In this document: positions 34,677 to 41,782 of the stretch, piece after piece
Layout: every line of letters begins with the position of its first letter
Numbering within the stretch: position 1 is the stretch's first letter
Assembly: GCA_964438865.1 (NCBI GenBank)
Contig: CAYTMI010000011.1
Span: forward strand, 1 to 64,000
DNA from: G016234445 sp964438865
Lineage (GTDB): Bacteria > Chloroflexota > Dehalococcoidia > Tepidiformales > Tepidiformaceae
Direction: 5' to 3'
Length of the DNA stretch: 64,000 bases
Position numbers and translations under genes: made by a program
Notes under the pieces: model-generated
Database searches by the model: none
Told to the model about the DNA's origin: nothing
The model's input: only the letters and a program-made list of their open reading frames with translations

Positions 34677-35666
34677 ATGGACCAGGTGGTCAAGCCGTGG
34701 CGCGAACTGGCCCTGATCTTCCCCGGGCAGGGTTCGCAGCACGTTGGCATGGGCCAACGCCTCTCGCAGGTTTCGCGGGCGGCACACGACCTCTTCAGGC
34801 GCGCGGACGAAGTGCTGGATGCGCGGCTTTCGCAACTGTGTTTCGAAGGCCCGGCGGAGGAGCTAGAACAGACGATCAACCAGCAACCGGCGACGTTCGT
34901 GACGTCAATCGCGTGGCTCGCGGCGATGCGGGAACGCTGGGGGGCAGCGGGCCGAACGATCGAACCGAGCATGTTCGCGGGACACTCGCTCGGCGAGTTC
35001 ACGGCGGCGGTCGCGGCGGAATCGCTGACCTTCGAAGAAGGACTGCTGCTGGTGAAGGAACGAGGGATCCTGATGGACGAGGCCGGGCGCGAGTTCCCCG
35101 GGGGCATGGCCTCGATCCTCGGGCTTTCGGAAGAGCAGGTCGCGCAGATCTGTTCGGAAGCGGCAGAGGGCGAGTACGTGGGGATGGCGACGGCGAACTG
35201 CGAAGGCCAGAATGTGATCTCGGGGGCACTGCGGCCACTGAAGCGGGCGATGGCGCTGGCCGAGAAAGCGGGCGCGCGGAGGGTGGTGAAGCTGCCGATC
35301 ACCATCGGCTCGCATTCGCCGCTGATGGCAAAGGCGAGCGAAGGGATGAACCGGCTGCTGCAGAAGCTGCCGATGAAGGACCCGCGTCACCCGCTGGTGG
35401 GGAACGTGAATGCCGGGCTGCTGACGACGCAGCAGGAGGTATACGCTGAGCTTCGCGACCAGCTGCTGAGCGGCGTGAAGTGGCAGAAATCGGTGGAGAA
35501 GATGCGAGACGAAGGCGTGGACATGTTCATCGAGGTGGGCCCGGGGAACGTGCTCACGCGGGTGGTGCGCCGGATCGACTACAGCCTGAACAGCCTGAGC
35601 GTGAGCGACGACTACGAGGGGCTGCTGAGCGAGAACTTCGCGACGGTTGAGGCGGCGGCGTTATGA
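34677..35666 (+). CDS. fabD: Malonyl-CoA:ACP transacylase
   Basis: Loads malonyl groups onto ACP for fatty-acid elongation. The 329-residue protein has LIFPGQGSQHVGMG, the nucleophile in FAGHSLGEFTAAVAA, the Arg/His region (IGSHSPLM) and IEVGPGNVLTRVVRR. ATG 34677 is the likely start; a longer upstream reading frame overlaps priA and is not homologous. It overlaps the following fabF by 4 nt. Confidence 0.95.
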   Translation: MDQVVKPWRELALIFPGQGSQHVGMGQRLSQVSRAAHDLFRRADEVLDARLSQLCFEGPAEELEQTINQQPATFVTSIAWLAAMRERWGAAGRTIEPSMFAGHSLGEFTAAVAAESLTFEEGLLLVKERGILMDEAGREFPGGMASILGLSEEQVAQICSEAAEGEYVGMATANCEGQNVISGALRPLKRAMALAEKAGARRVVKLPITIGSHSPLMAKASEGMNRLLQKLPMKDPRHPLVGNVNAGLLTTQQEVYAELRDQLLSGVKWQKSVEKMRDEGVDMFIEVGPGNVLTRVVRRIDYSLNSLSVSDDYEGLLSENFATVEAAAL

Positions 35667-36901
35667 CACGCCGGGTGGTGGTCACCGGGGTGGGGGCGGT
35701 CACGGCCGTCGGGCACACAGCCGAGGAGACGTGGCAGGCGATGTTGGCCGGGCGCAGCGGGATCGGGCCGATCACCCTGTTCGACGCAGCGCCGTACCCG
35801 GTGCGGATCCAGGCGGAGGTGAAGGGTTTCAGCCTTGGGGGTCGCGCCGACGCGAAGCAGCAGCGCTACATGAACCGGGGTGTGACCTTCGGGGTTTCGG
35901 CGGCGCTGGAAGCCCTGGCCGACAGCGGCTACACAATCACCGACGACAACGCGGAGATGGTGGGCGTGATGTTCAGCGCCGGCGGTGGCGGCACCGACCT
36001 GGTAATCGAATACCAGCATGTGCTCGAAGAGAAGGGGCCGCGGCGGGTGACGCCGTTCCTGGTGGCGAACTTCATCCCGGACGCGGCGAGCGGGCACATC
36101 GCGATCGCGACGGGGGCACGCGGGCCAAACATGGCAATCGTGAGCGCCTGTGCGACCGGCGGCGGGACGATCGGCGAGGCGTTCGAGACGGTGCGCCGGG
36201 GCGACGCGGACATGATCATCGCGGGGAGTTCGGAAGCGGTGCTGCTGCCCCTCTACCACGCGACGTGGTGTTCGATGCGGGCACTGGCGGGGGACAACGA
36301 GCACCCGGAGAAGGCGCTGAAGCCGTTCGACCTGAACCGCGACGGGTTCATTGCGGGCGAGGGCGGGGCGGCGATGATCCTGGAAGACCTGGAGATGGCG
36401 AAGGCCCGGGGGGCGAAGATCTACTGCGAGATCATCGGCTACGGCAGTTCGAGCGACGCCTACGACATGATTGCCCTGCACGAGACGGGCCGGGGGCTGA
36501 AGCGCGCGGTGAACGCGGCGCTGCGGAAGGCGGGCATCGACCCGGCCAGCATCGACTACATCAACCCGCACGGCAGCGGCACTCCACTCAACGACCGGGT
36601 GGAGACGATGGTCTTCAAGGAAGTGATGGGGAAGGCTGCCTACAGCGCGGCGATCAGTTCCGTGAAGCCGATTACGGGCCACTGCATGGGGGCTTCGGGT
36701 TCGGTCGAAGCGCTGGCTTGCGTGCTCGCCATCCGCGACCAGGAGGTGCCGCCGACGATCAACTACACGACACCGGACCCGGAATGCGACCTGGACTACG
36801 TGCCGAACGTGTCGCGGAAGCGGCCGGTGAAGGTGGCGATGACGACGTCGGTGGGCCTCGGCGGGCACAACTCCTGCGTGATCTTTCGGCAGGTGGAATA
36901 G
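35663..36901 (+). CDS. fabF: Beta-ketoacyl-ACP synthase II-type enzyme, copy 1
   Basis: Condenses acyl-ACP with malonyl-ACP. The 412 residues show the thiolase fold: active Cys in VSACATGGGT (usual TACATG), active His in NPHGSGTPLND and second His in SVKPITGHCMGASGS; GLGGHNSCVIF near the end. NPHGSGT and GHCMGASG are less typical than the second copy's AAHGTGT and GHLLGAAG. ATGA overlap with fabD. The pair of FabF proteins may be KS/chain-length partners or paralogues with different chain preference. Confidence 0.92.
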   Translation: MTRRVVVTGVGAVTAVGHTAEETWQAMLAGRSGIGPITLFDAAPYPVRIQAEVKGFSLGGRADAKQQRYMNRGVTFGVSAALEALADSGYTITDDNAEMVGVMFSAGGGGTDLVIEYQHVLEEKGPRRVTPFLVANFIPDAASGHIAIATGARGPNMAIVSACATGGGTIGEAFETVRRGDADMIIAGSSEAVLLPLYHATWCSMRALAGDNEHPEKALKPFDLNRDGFIAGEGGAAMILEDLEMAKARGAKIYCEIIGYGSSSDAYDMIALHETGRGLKRAVNAALRKAGIDPASIDYINPHGSGTPLNDRVETMVFKEVMGKAAYSAAISSVKPITGHCMGASGSVEALACVLAIRDQEVPPTINYTTPDPECDLDYVPNVSRKRPVKVAMTTSVGLGGHNSCVIFRQVE

Positions 36902-36907
36902 CGGGGC

Positions 36908-36951
36908 GCCCTCACCCCGGCCCTCTCCCGCACGGCGGGAGAGGGAGCACG
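36908..36951. repeat. REP-like intergenic palindrome
   Basis: CCCTCTCCCGC (36921-36931) pairs with GCGGGAGAGGG (36935-36945) around a 3-nt loop, preceded by CCCTCACCCCGG. This is the widespread intergenic hairpin type seen in many high-GC genomes. It separates the two fabF genes and may also end or attenuate transcription. Confidence 0.7.
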
Positions 36952-36977
36952 GCGCTAGGCTGTGTGGGCGGAGCGGC

Positions 36978-36983
36978 TAGAAT
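36978..36983 (+). promoter_or_regulatory. -10 box of fabF copy 2
   Basis: TAGAAT, 45 nt before the GTG of the second fabF and after the REP-like hairpin. It implies that fabF copy 2 and acpP can be transcribed separately from fabD. No clear -35. Confidence 0.4.
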
Positions 36984-37028
36984 GGACGGCTGGAGGCGCC
37001 GGGCGGACCGCGCTCCACGGAGCATGCT

Positions 37029-38267
37029 GTGACACGAGCGCTGATTACGGGCGTGGGCGCAATCACGCCTATCGGGCTGACTGCCCACGACTTCTGGCGA
37101 AACCTGGTGGCGGGGGAATCGGGCGCGGGGCCGATCACGCGGTTCGACACGTCGGACATGGCAGTGAAGATCGCGGCGGAAGTGCGCGACTTCGAACCCG
37201 GGCACTACATGGATTCGAAGGGCGCACGGCGGATGTCGCGGTTTTCGCAGTTCGCGGTGGCGGCGGCCCAACTCGCGGCGGACGACGCGGGGCTGGTGAT
37301 CAGCGACGAGGAACGGCCGCGGTGCGCTTCGGCGATCGCCACGGGGGCGGGCGGCGCAATCGACACGATGGACGAACTCGAGGTGCTCCTGACGCGGGGG
37401 CCGGGGCGGGTAAGCCCGTTCTACGTGCCGACGATGGCGCCGAACATGGGAGCCTGCCAGGTGAGCATGCATCTCGGGCTACGAGGGCCGGCGCTGGCGA
37501 GCGTGGCAGCGTGCGCGAGCGGCCTGTATTCGTACATCGAAGCGAAGGCGCTGATTGACGGCGGGCTGGCGGACGTGGTGCTGGCCGGCGGCACGGAGGC
37601 AGCCCTCCACCGGCTTCCGATCGCTGCGCTGGCGAACATGAGGGCGCTAAGCCGTCGAAACGACGAGCCAACGCGCGCCAGCCGGCCCTTCGACGCCGAC
37701 CGGGACGGCTTCGTCTTCGGGGAGGGGGCCGTGGTGATGGTGGTGGAATCGGAGGCGCGGGCGAAGGCGCGCGGCGCTCGGGTCTACGCCGAACTGATGG
37801 GCGGCGGACTGAGTTGCGATGCCTTCCACATTACGGCGCCGCGCGAAGACGGGACCGGGGCCGAACAGGCGATGACCGCCGCACTCAAAGCGGCGGGGAT
37901 GCAGCCCGAGGACGTGGATTACGTGGCCGCGCACGGGACGGGGACTCCCCTGAACGACGCGAGTGAGACGGTGGCGATCAAGCTGGCGTTCGGGGCGCAC
38001 GCGCGAAAGCTGGCGATCAGTTCGCCGAAGTCGATGGTCGGACACCTGTTGGGCGCGGCCGGGGCGGCCGGCTCGCTGGCAGCGGTGATGGCCATCCACG
38101 ACAGCATCGTTCCGCCCACGATCAACCTCGAAACACCGGACCCGGTATGCGACCTGGACTACACACCGTTGAAGGCGCGGAAGATGACAGTACGGGCGGC
38201 GGTGGCGAACGGGTTCGGGTTTGGGGGCCAGAACGGCTGCGTCATCTTCCGCAAATACGCCGGGTGA
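37029..38267 (+). CDS. fabF: Beta-ketoacyl-ACP synthase II, copy 2
   Basis: A 412-residue elongating ketosynthase: TRALITGVGAITPIG, active Cys in SVAACASGLYSYIEA, active His in VAAHGTGTPLNDASE and GHLLGAAGAAGS, closing motif FGFGGQNGCVIF. Start GTG 37029. It is more canonical than copy 1. A 72-bp gap separates it from acpP. Confidence 0.94.
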   Translation: MTRALITGVGAITPIGLTAHDFWRNLVAGESGAGPITRFDTSDMAVKIAAEVRDFEPGHYMDSKGARRMSRFSQFAVAAAQLAADDAGLVISDEERPRCASAIATGAGGAIDTMDELEVLLTRGPGRVSPFYVPTMAPNMGACQVSMHLGLRGPALASVAACASGLYSYIEAKALIDGGLADVVLAGGTEAALHRLPIAALANMRALSRRNDEPTRASRPFDADRDGFVFGEGAVVMVVESEARAKARGARVYAELMGGGLSCDAFHITAPREDGTGAEQAMTAALKAAGMQPEDVDYVAAHGTGTPLNDASETVAIKLAFGAHARKLAISSPKSMVGHLLGAAGAAGSLAAVMAIHDSIVPPTINLETPDPVCDLDYTPLKARKMTVRAAVANGFGFGGQNGCVIFRKYAG

Positions 38268-38339
38268 CGTAGCATCGACGTTCATTCGTCAGTTCAGCAG
38301 GCGGCCAAGGCCGTGTGCATTTCGCCCGGGGAGAACCGC

Positions 38340-38591
38340 ATGGCATCGCTTTTCGAACGTGTCCGCGACGTGGTCGTCGCGCAACTCAAGGTAAGTCCGG
38401 ATGAAGTGCAGCCGGGTTCGAGTCTCGTGGACGACCTGCGCGCCGACTCGCTGGACGTAGTGGACCTGACGATCGCGATCGAGGAAGCGTTTGCGGACCA
38501 GGCGGACTTCGAGATCCGGGATGAGGACGCGGAGAACATCAAGACGGTGCAGGACATCCTGGATTTCCTGACCGAACACGGGATTTCTTAG
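38340..38591 (+). CDS. acpP: Acyl carrier protein
   Basis: Carries growing acyl chains on 4'-phosphopantetheine. The 83-residue acidic protein has the modification motif DDLRADSLDVVDL with Ser in DSL, then AIEEAFADQADFEI and a helix 4 ending DFLTEHGIS. ATG 38340 is preceded by GGGGAG. It closes the fabD-fabF-fabF-acpP cluster. No fabH or fabG is present here. Confidence 0.95.
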   Translation: MASLFERVRDVVVAQLKVSPDEVQPGSSLVDDLRADSLDVVDLTIAIEEAFADQADFEIRDEDAENIKTVQDILDFLTEHGIS

Positions 38592-38717
38592 ACATGACGG
38601 CACCCGCCGGGTGATGACCCGGTACGCAGTACGCTCGCTGCCGGTCGCGTAAGGTTCGCGAATAGCACCGTTCTTTGAAGAAGCACGCCTGAGCGCACCC
38701 TGGGGTCCCGCGGGCGG

Positions 38718-38972
38718 CTACCGAGGCTTGAAGTAGACGACGCCGTCCGCCACCCAGGTCTCGATCGCACGCCCGGCACGTTTGCCCGCCCGCGTCACCC
38801 TCACGGCCACTGAGCGTGAGGTCTCGGGTGCGGCTGGCACCAGCTTTCCCACCTGCCCGCTCCGAGGCGCAGAGACGTAGCGTTCGTACTCCGCCATTCG
38901 CGCGGCGAGTGATGATCCCCTTCGGGTGGGCCTGGGCGCCCTGGATTCGTCGATCACCGAAAACGTGGCCAA
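38718..38972 (-). CDS. Small basic protein, hypothetical
   Basis: An 84-residue frame with a balanced composition: AEYERYVSAPRSGQVGKLVP, ETSRSVAVRVTRAGKRAG and IETWVADGVVYFKPR. The C-terminal half reads like a small beta-domain with alternating hydrophobics, which is why I keep it. It is convergent with acpP; a 6-bp hairpin (38607-38622) lies between them. No function assigned; an inner start near MAEYERY is possible. Confidence 0.45.
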   Translation of the reverse strand: MATFSVIDESRAPRPTRRGSSLAARMAEYERYVSAPRSGQVGKLVPAAPETSRSVAVRVTRAGKRAGRAIETWVADGVVYFKPR

Positions 38973-39043
38973 GAGAGTCCTCCGAGACGAATGTTCGCGT
39001 CAGTGTACTCGGGTCACCGCCCAACGGCTTGGGTCAGACGCCG

Positions 39044-39847
39044 CTACAGGCAGACGGCGCCCAGCCAGAAGAGTGCGTGAACCATCACCGGCACTAACGC
39101 GAGAGCGGTGAGGGCGACGATCAGAGCTGTCAGCTTCGGTTGTGGTTGGGCAGCTGAAGGGTCTGCGAGGGCCGTCAGGCGTGGAATCAGTCCTTCCGCA
39201 GCCAGCCCTGTTGCAGGGCTCGGGGTGACACGGCGGGAGGTGGCGACCATGGCGTCGAACAGGTCTGCCCTGCGGGCCCCGGCCGCGAGGGCTGCCCGGT
39301 CGGCGGCGAATTCGCAGTCCAGGGCAAGGGACCGCACTGCTGCGCGCACCGCTGGAAACGGTGAAAACGCCCGTTCGATTGCTGCGAGCGCTGCTCGCCA
39401 GGCGACGTCGCGACGGCGTTGATGGGCCCGCTCGTGCAGGAGCCCCGCGCGGAAGGCATCCGGTGTGAGGGAGTTGACAGCGCCGGCGGTTGCATAGATT
39501 CGGGGCCGGAGGATCCCCGCGGTGAAGAAGATCACCTCCGGCGCGGGAAGCAGGACGAACTCGATCTCATCTTCAGTGTGTCGACGGTTGCCTGACTCGG
39601 AGAGCGTGCGAAGATCGCTGGAACCGCGGACCCACTTCGCGGAGATCCGGGCGAGGCCGGCGAGGGGCAGGAGCGATGCGCCGACGAGCATGAAGACGGC
39701 TACGACGGCGGCGTCCGCGAGCGGCGACGGGATCTGCGGTTGCCCGGCGTCGAACAAGTGCGGAAGGGCGGGATGAAACGCGGCGAGCGGCGCTCCCACG
39801 ATCGCAAGGAGGGTTGCCACGACAAGGGCGCGCTGTGCCCTTGTCAT
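39044..39847 (-). CDS. M56-family zinc metallopeptidase, BlaR1/MecR1-like without sensor domain
   Basis: A 267-residue membrane protease: N-terminal helices (VVATLLAIVGAPLAAF; AAVVAVFMLVGASLLPLAGL), then the HExxH zinc site HERAH and a downstream EFAADRAAL helix, ending in a C-terminal helix (LIVALTALALVPVMVHALF). BlaR1-type proteins cleave the partner BlaI-type repressor after signal binding, but the usual large extracellular sensor is missing. Its start overlaps the BlaI-like gene stop by 4 nt. The signal is therefore unknown. Confidence 0.88.
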   Translation of the reverse strand: MTRAQRALVVATLLAIVGAPLAAFHPALPHLFDAGQPQIPSPLADAAVVAVFMLVGASLLPLAGLARISAKWVRGSSDLRTLSESGNRRHTEDEIEFVLLPAPEVIFFTAGILRPRIYATAGAVNSLTPDAFRAGLLHERAHQRRRDVAWRAALAAIERAFSPFPAVRAAVRSLALDCEFAADRAALAAGARRADLFDAMVATSRRVTPSPATGLAAEGLIPRLTALADPSAAQPQPKLTALIVALTALALVPVMVHALFWLGAVCL

Positions 39848-40218
39848 TCCGCCACCGCCAACCTGGCTTTCAACGATTCGAGCACCCGGGGGTCGCTGCG
39901 TTCGGCCTCAGCGAGGAAACCGGCGATCCCAGCCTCCCCAAGGCCGGCGAGGGTAGCGGCGAGCGATTGGCCCCGGCGCCGGGAGTACTCATCTCGGGAG
40001 ACCGCCGCGAAGTAGACGTGCGAACGCCCCTCCTCGCGACGGCCGGCAAGGCCTTTCCGATGGAGGCGCTGGAGGATCGTGAGGATCGTCGTGTAGGCCA
40101 AGCCCCGTGGCTTCCCGATGCGCTCGAACACGACCGGCGTCGAAAGCTCGCCGCTATCCCACAGTGCCTCGAGCACCGGGCCCTCCAGTTCGCCCAGAGC
40201 GGGCGCCTCGTTTCGCAT
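39844..40218 (-). CDS. BlaI/MecI/CopY-family transcriptional repressor
   Basis: A 124-residue winged-helix repressor: LGELEGPVLEALWDSGELSTPVVFERIG, then AYTTILTILQRLHRKGLAGRREEGRSHVYFAA (recognition helix and wing), then a C-terminal dimerisation helix. ATG 40218 is chosen because GGAGG sits at ideal spacing upstream; a second in-frame ATG at 40245 is possible. It is coupled to the M56 protease. I infer that it controls the six-copy motif TACGAC-N5-RTAGTAGT found downstream (see findings). Confidence 0.9.
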   Translation of the reverse strand: MRNEAPALGELEGPVLEALWDSGELSTPVVFERIGKPRGLAYTTILTILQRLHRKGLAGRREEGRSHVYFAAVSRDEYSRRRGQSLAATLAGLGEAGIAGFLAEAERSDPRVLESLKARLAVAE

Positions 40219-40395
40219 GCACCGACCTCCGTATGCAGTGTACATCGGCCCACGAGCCCGGCGACGGAGACAACCGGCCCTGTTTCCCTGGACCATCCGA
40301 CCGTGGATTCCCCAGAGCGGGGCCGTTAGGTCCCCTCGATCAGGGCCGCTTGGCCGTGATCTCACAGCCGCGCCGCTGCGCACACTATACGTTAA

Positions 40396-40414
40396 TACGA
40401 CAGGAAGTAGTAGT
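40396..40414 (+). promoter_or_regulatory. Operator-like motif, site a
   Basis: TACGAC AGGAA GTAGTAGT, ending one base before the ATG of the 75-residue protein at 40416. The AGGAA inside the spacer may double as the ribosome-binding site. One of six copies in the island. Confidence 0.65.
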
Positions 40415-40415
40415 G

Positions 40416-40643
40416 ATGGATCATCCGCAGGACCCTTCGCCCGAACGCCGAGTGACGGAGGCGACCCAGACCGGCATGTTCGCCATGATGGCGATGATGA
40501 TGATCTGCTGCGTCGGCATCTTTGTCCTCATCGCGCTCATCCCTCTGATTGGCTGGCCCGCGGGGATCGTCGTCGCGGTCGTTGGCGGAGCGGGATTGAT
40601 GTACGCCCACATGAAGCTGATGGGCCACGGTTCGCATCACTGA
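40416..40643 (+). CDS. Small His/Met-rich membrane protein
   Basis: A 75-residue protein: polar N terminus, Met-rich start of the membrane segment (MFAMMAMMMICCVGIF), a second hydrophobic stretch, and a His-rich tail (MYAHMKLMGHGSHH). Met, Cys and His at these positions suggest copper or another soft metal, and the gene lies directly behind operator site a. It is divergent from the BlaI-like gene. No family recognised. Confidence 0.75.
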   Translation: MDHPQDPSPERRVTEATQTGMFAMMAMMMICCVGIFVLIALIPLIGWPAGIVVAVVGGAGLMYAHMKLMGHGSHH

Positions 40644-40679
40644 CGACGCTGTCCGGACAGACGCTTGAAAGGACGAACG

Positions 40680-40925
40680 ATGACGTGGGCATGGGGCCAC
40701 GACGCCGGCATGTTGTGGTGGATGGTCGCGGGCAGCGTGTTCTGGGGAATCGTGGTCGCGGGGGCAATTCACTTCCTCGCGCCGTTCTCCGGCCGTGAAT
40801 ACCACCTTCGGCGTCGGCCAGGCCTTGCCGGGGAAGCTCCCCTGGAGGTCGCGCGCCGCCGCTATGCCGCGGGCGAAATCTCCGAGGAGGAGTTCAGGCG
40901 GATCCGCGACAGCCCCTCGCCCTGA
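40680..40925 (+). CDS. SHOCT-domain small membrane protein
   Basis: An 81-residue protein with one or two N-terminal hydrophobic segments (AGMLWWMVAGSVFWGIVVAGAIHFLAP) and a C-terminal SHOCT motif (LEVARRRYAAGEISEEEFRRI), a short oligomerisation-type helix pair. ATG 40680 follows AAAGGA. It probably forms a unit with the 75-residue protein 36 nt upstream. Confidence 0.8.
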   Translation: MTWAWGHDAGMLWWMVAGSVFWGIVVAGAIHFLAPFSGREYHLRRRPGLAGEAPLEVARRRYAAGEISEEEFRRIRDSPSP

Positions 40926-41147
40926 GCGGGGCGCGGACCGGCCCGCGACTGGATGCGACGCGCGCCGACATCGCTTAACCGGACCGTAACCGTCCGGTCT
41001 TCTGACGGGGTCCTCCCTGCGGTGAACCCCTCGGGCCGGCGGCGGACCAGGCTACGGTCAGGGTTCGGGATAGGGGTCCAACGGTCCCAAAGCGATGCCC
41101 CATCCGGCCATCGCGGGGTGCGCGCGGGTGGCGGAGGATGGAATTGC

Positions 41148-41166
41148 TACGACGTGACGTAGTAGT
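41148..41166 (+). promoter_or_regulatory. Operator-like motif, site b
   Basis: TACGAC GTGAC GTAGTAGT, 23 nt before the GTG start of the cupredoxin lipoprotein. The 264-bp gap that holds it also has a 7-bp hairpin (ACCGGAC, 40978-40998). Confidence 0.65.
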
Positions 41167-41189
41167 GCAAGACCTGGAGGAACCCACCC

Positions 41190-41612
41190 GTGAAACGCCA
41201 CAAGCCTGGCATCTGGATGACGGCTGCAGCCGCCCTCGCCCTGGCGCTGTCCATCGGCGTCGCCTGCGGCAGCGACAGCGGGGGTTCCAACCCGACGGCC
41301 ACTCCGCAAGTGCAGACGAAGCCGGGCGGTGCCACAACGCCCGCGGCGGCCGCTCACCCCGACCACGCCGCCGAGATCGATCAACTGGATATGGCGTTCG
41401 TTCCCGCGCGCGTGTCTATCAAGGTTGGACAGACGGTCCTCATCAAGAACAGTGAAACGGCCATCCACACCGGCAACATCAACGGCAAGAACATCACCGG
41501 GAACATGAAGAAGGGTGACAGCACCGCCTGGACGGCGAAGGCGCCGGGAGAATACGCGGTCACCTGCGACTATCACCCCCAGATGAAGGCGACCATCGTG
41601 GTCACGTCGTAG
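41190..41612 (+). CDS. Cupredoxin-like lipoprotein
   Basis: A 140-residue secreted protein: signal peptide with lipobox ending IGVAC, a Thr/Pro/Ala-rich linker, then a cupredoxin domain with FVPARVSIKVGQTV, the first copper His in TAIHTGN and the Cys-His-Met ligand group in VTCDYHPQMKATI (C-x2-H-x2-M). It binds a type 1 copper site at the cell surface. GTG start 41190 with GGAGG upstream. It precedes copA and sits behind operator site b. Confidence 0.9.
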   Translation: MKRHKPGIWMTAAAALALALSIGVACGSDSGGSNPTATPQVQTKPGGATTPAAAAHPDHAAEIDQLDMAFVPARVSIKVGQTVLIKNSETAIHTGNINGKNITGNMKKGDSTAWTAKAPGEYAVTCDYHPQMKATIVVTS

Positions 41613-41742
41613 CCCGCCTGGCTCCCCCACCGCCAGCACGAGCCCCACCGTCCGGCGAGGCTGGGGGGCCAGAGGCCCAAGGGACCACCTGGGCGGGGTC
41701 CCATCGGACATTGCAAGGCGCCCACGAAAGTCGCATCTTAAG

Positions 41743-41761
41743 TACGACCTACCATAGTAGT
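41743..41761 (+). promoter_or_regulatory. Operator-like motif, site c
   Basis: TACGAC CTACC ATAGTAGT, 21 nt before the copA ATG. AAGGAG follows at 41771-41776 as ribosome-binding site. Confidence 0.65.
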
Positions 41762-41782
41762 AAGCAAGAAAAGGAGCAGATC

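Noticed and set aside
38408..38426. GGGTTCGAGTCTCGT inside acpP, tRNA-like
   Set aside because: It is codon sequence of the acyl carrier protein (PGSSLVDD) and no cloverleaf can be drawn.
40219..40260. TGTACA dyad in front of the BlaI-like gene as an operator
   Set aside because: It does not match the six-copy motif and occurs once; too short to support alone.
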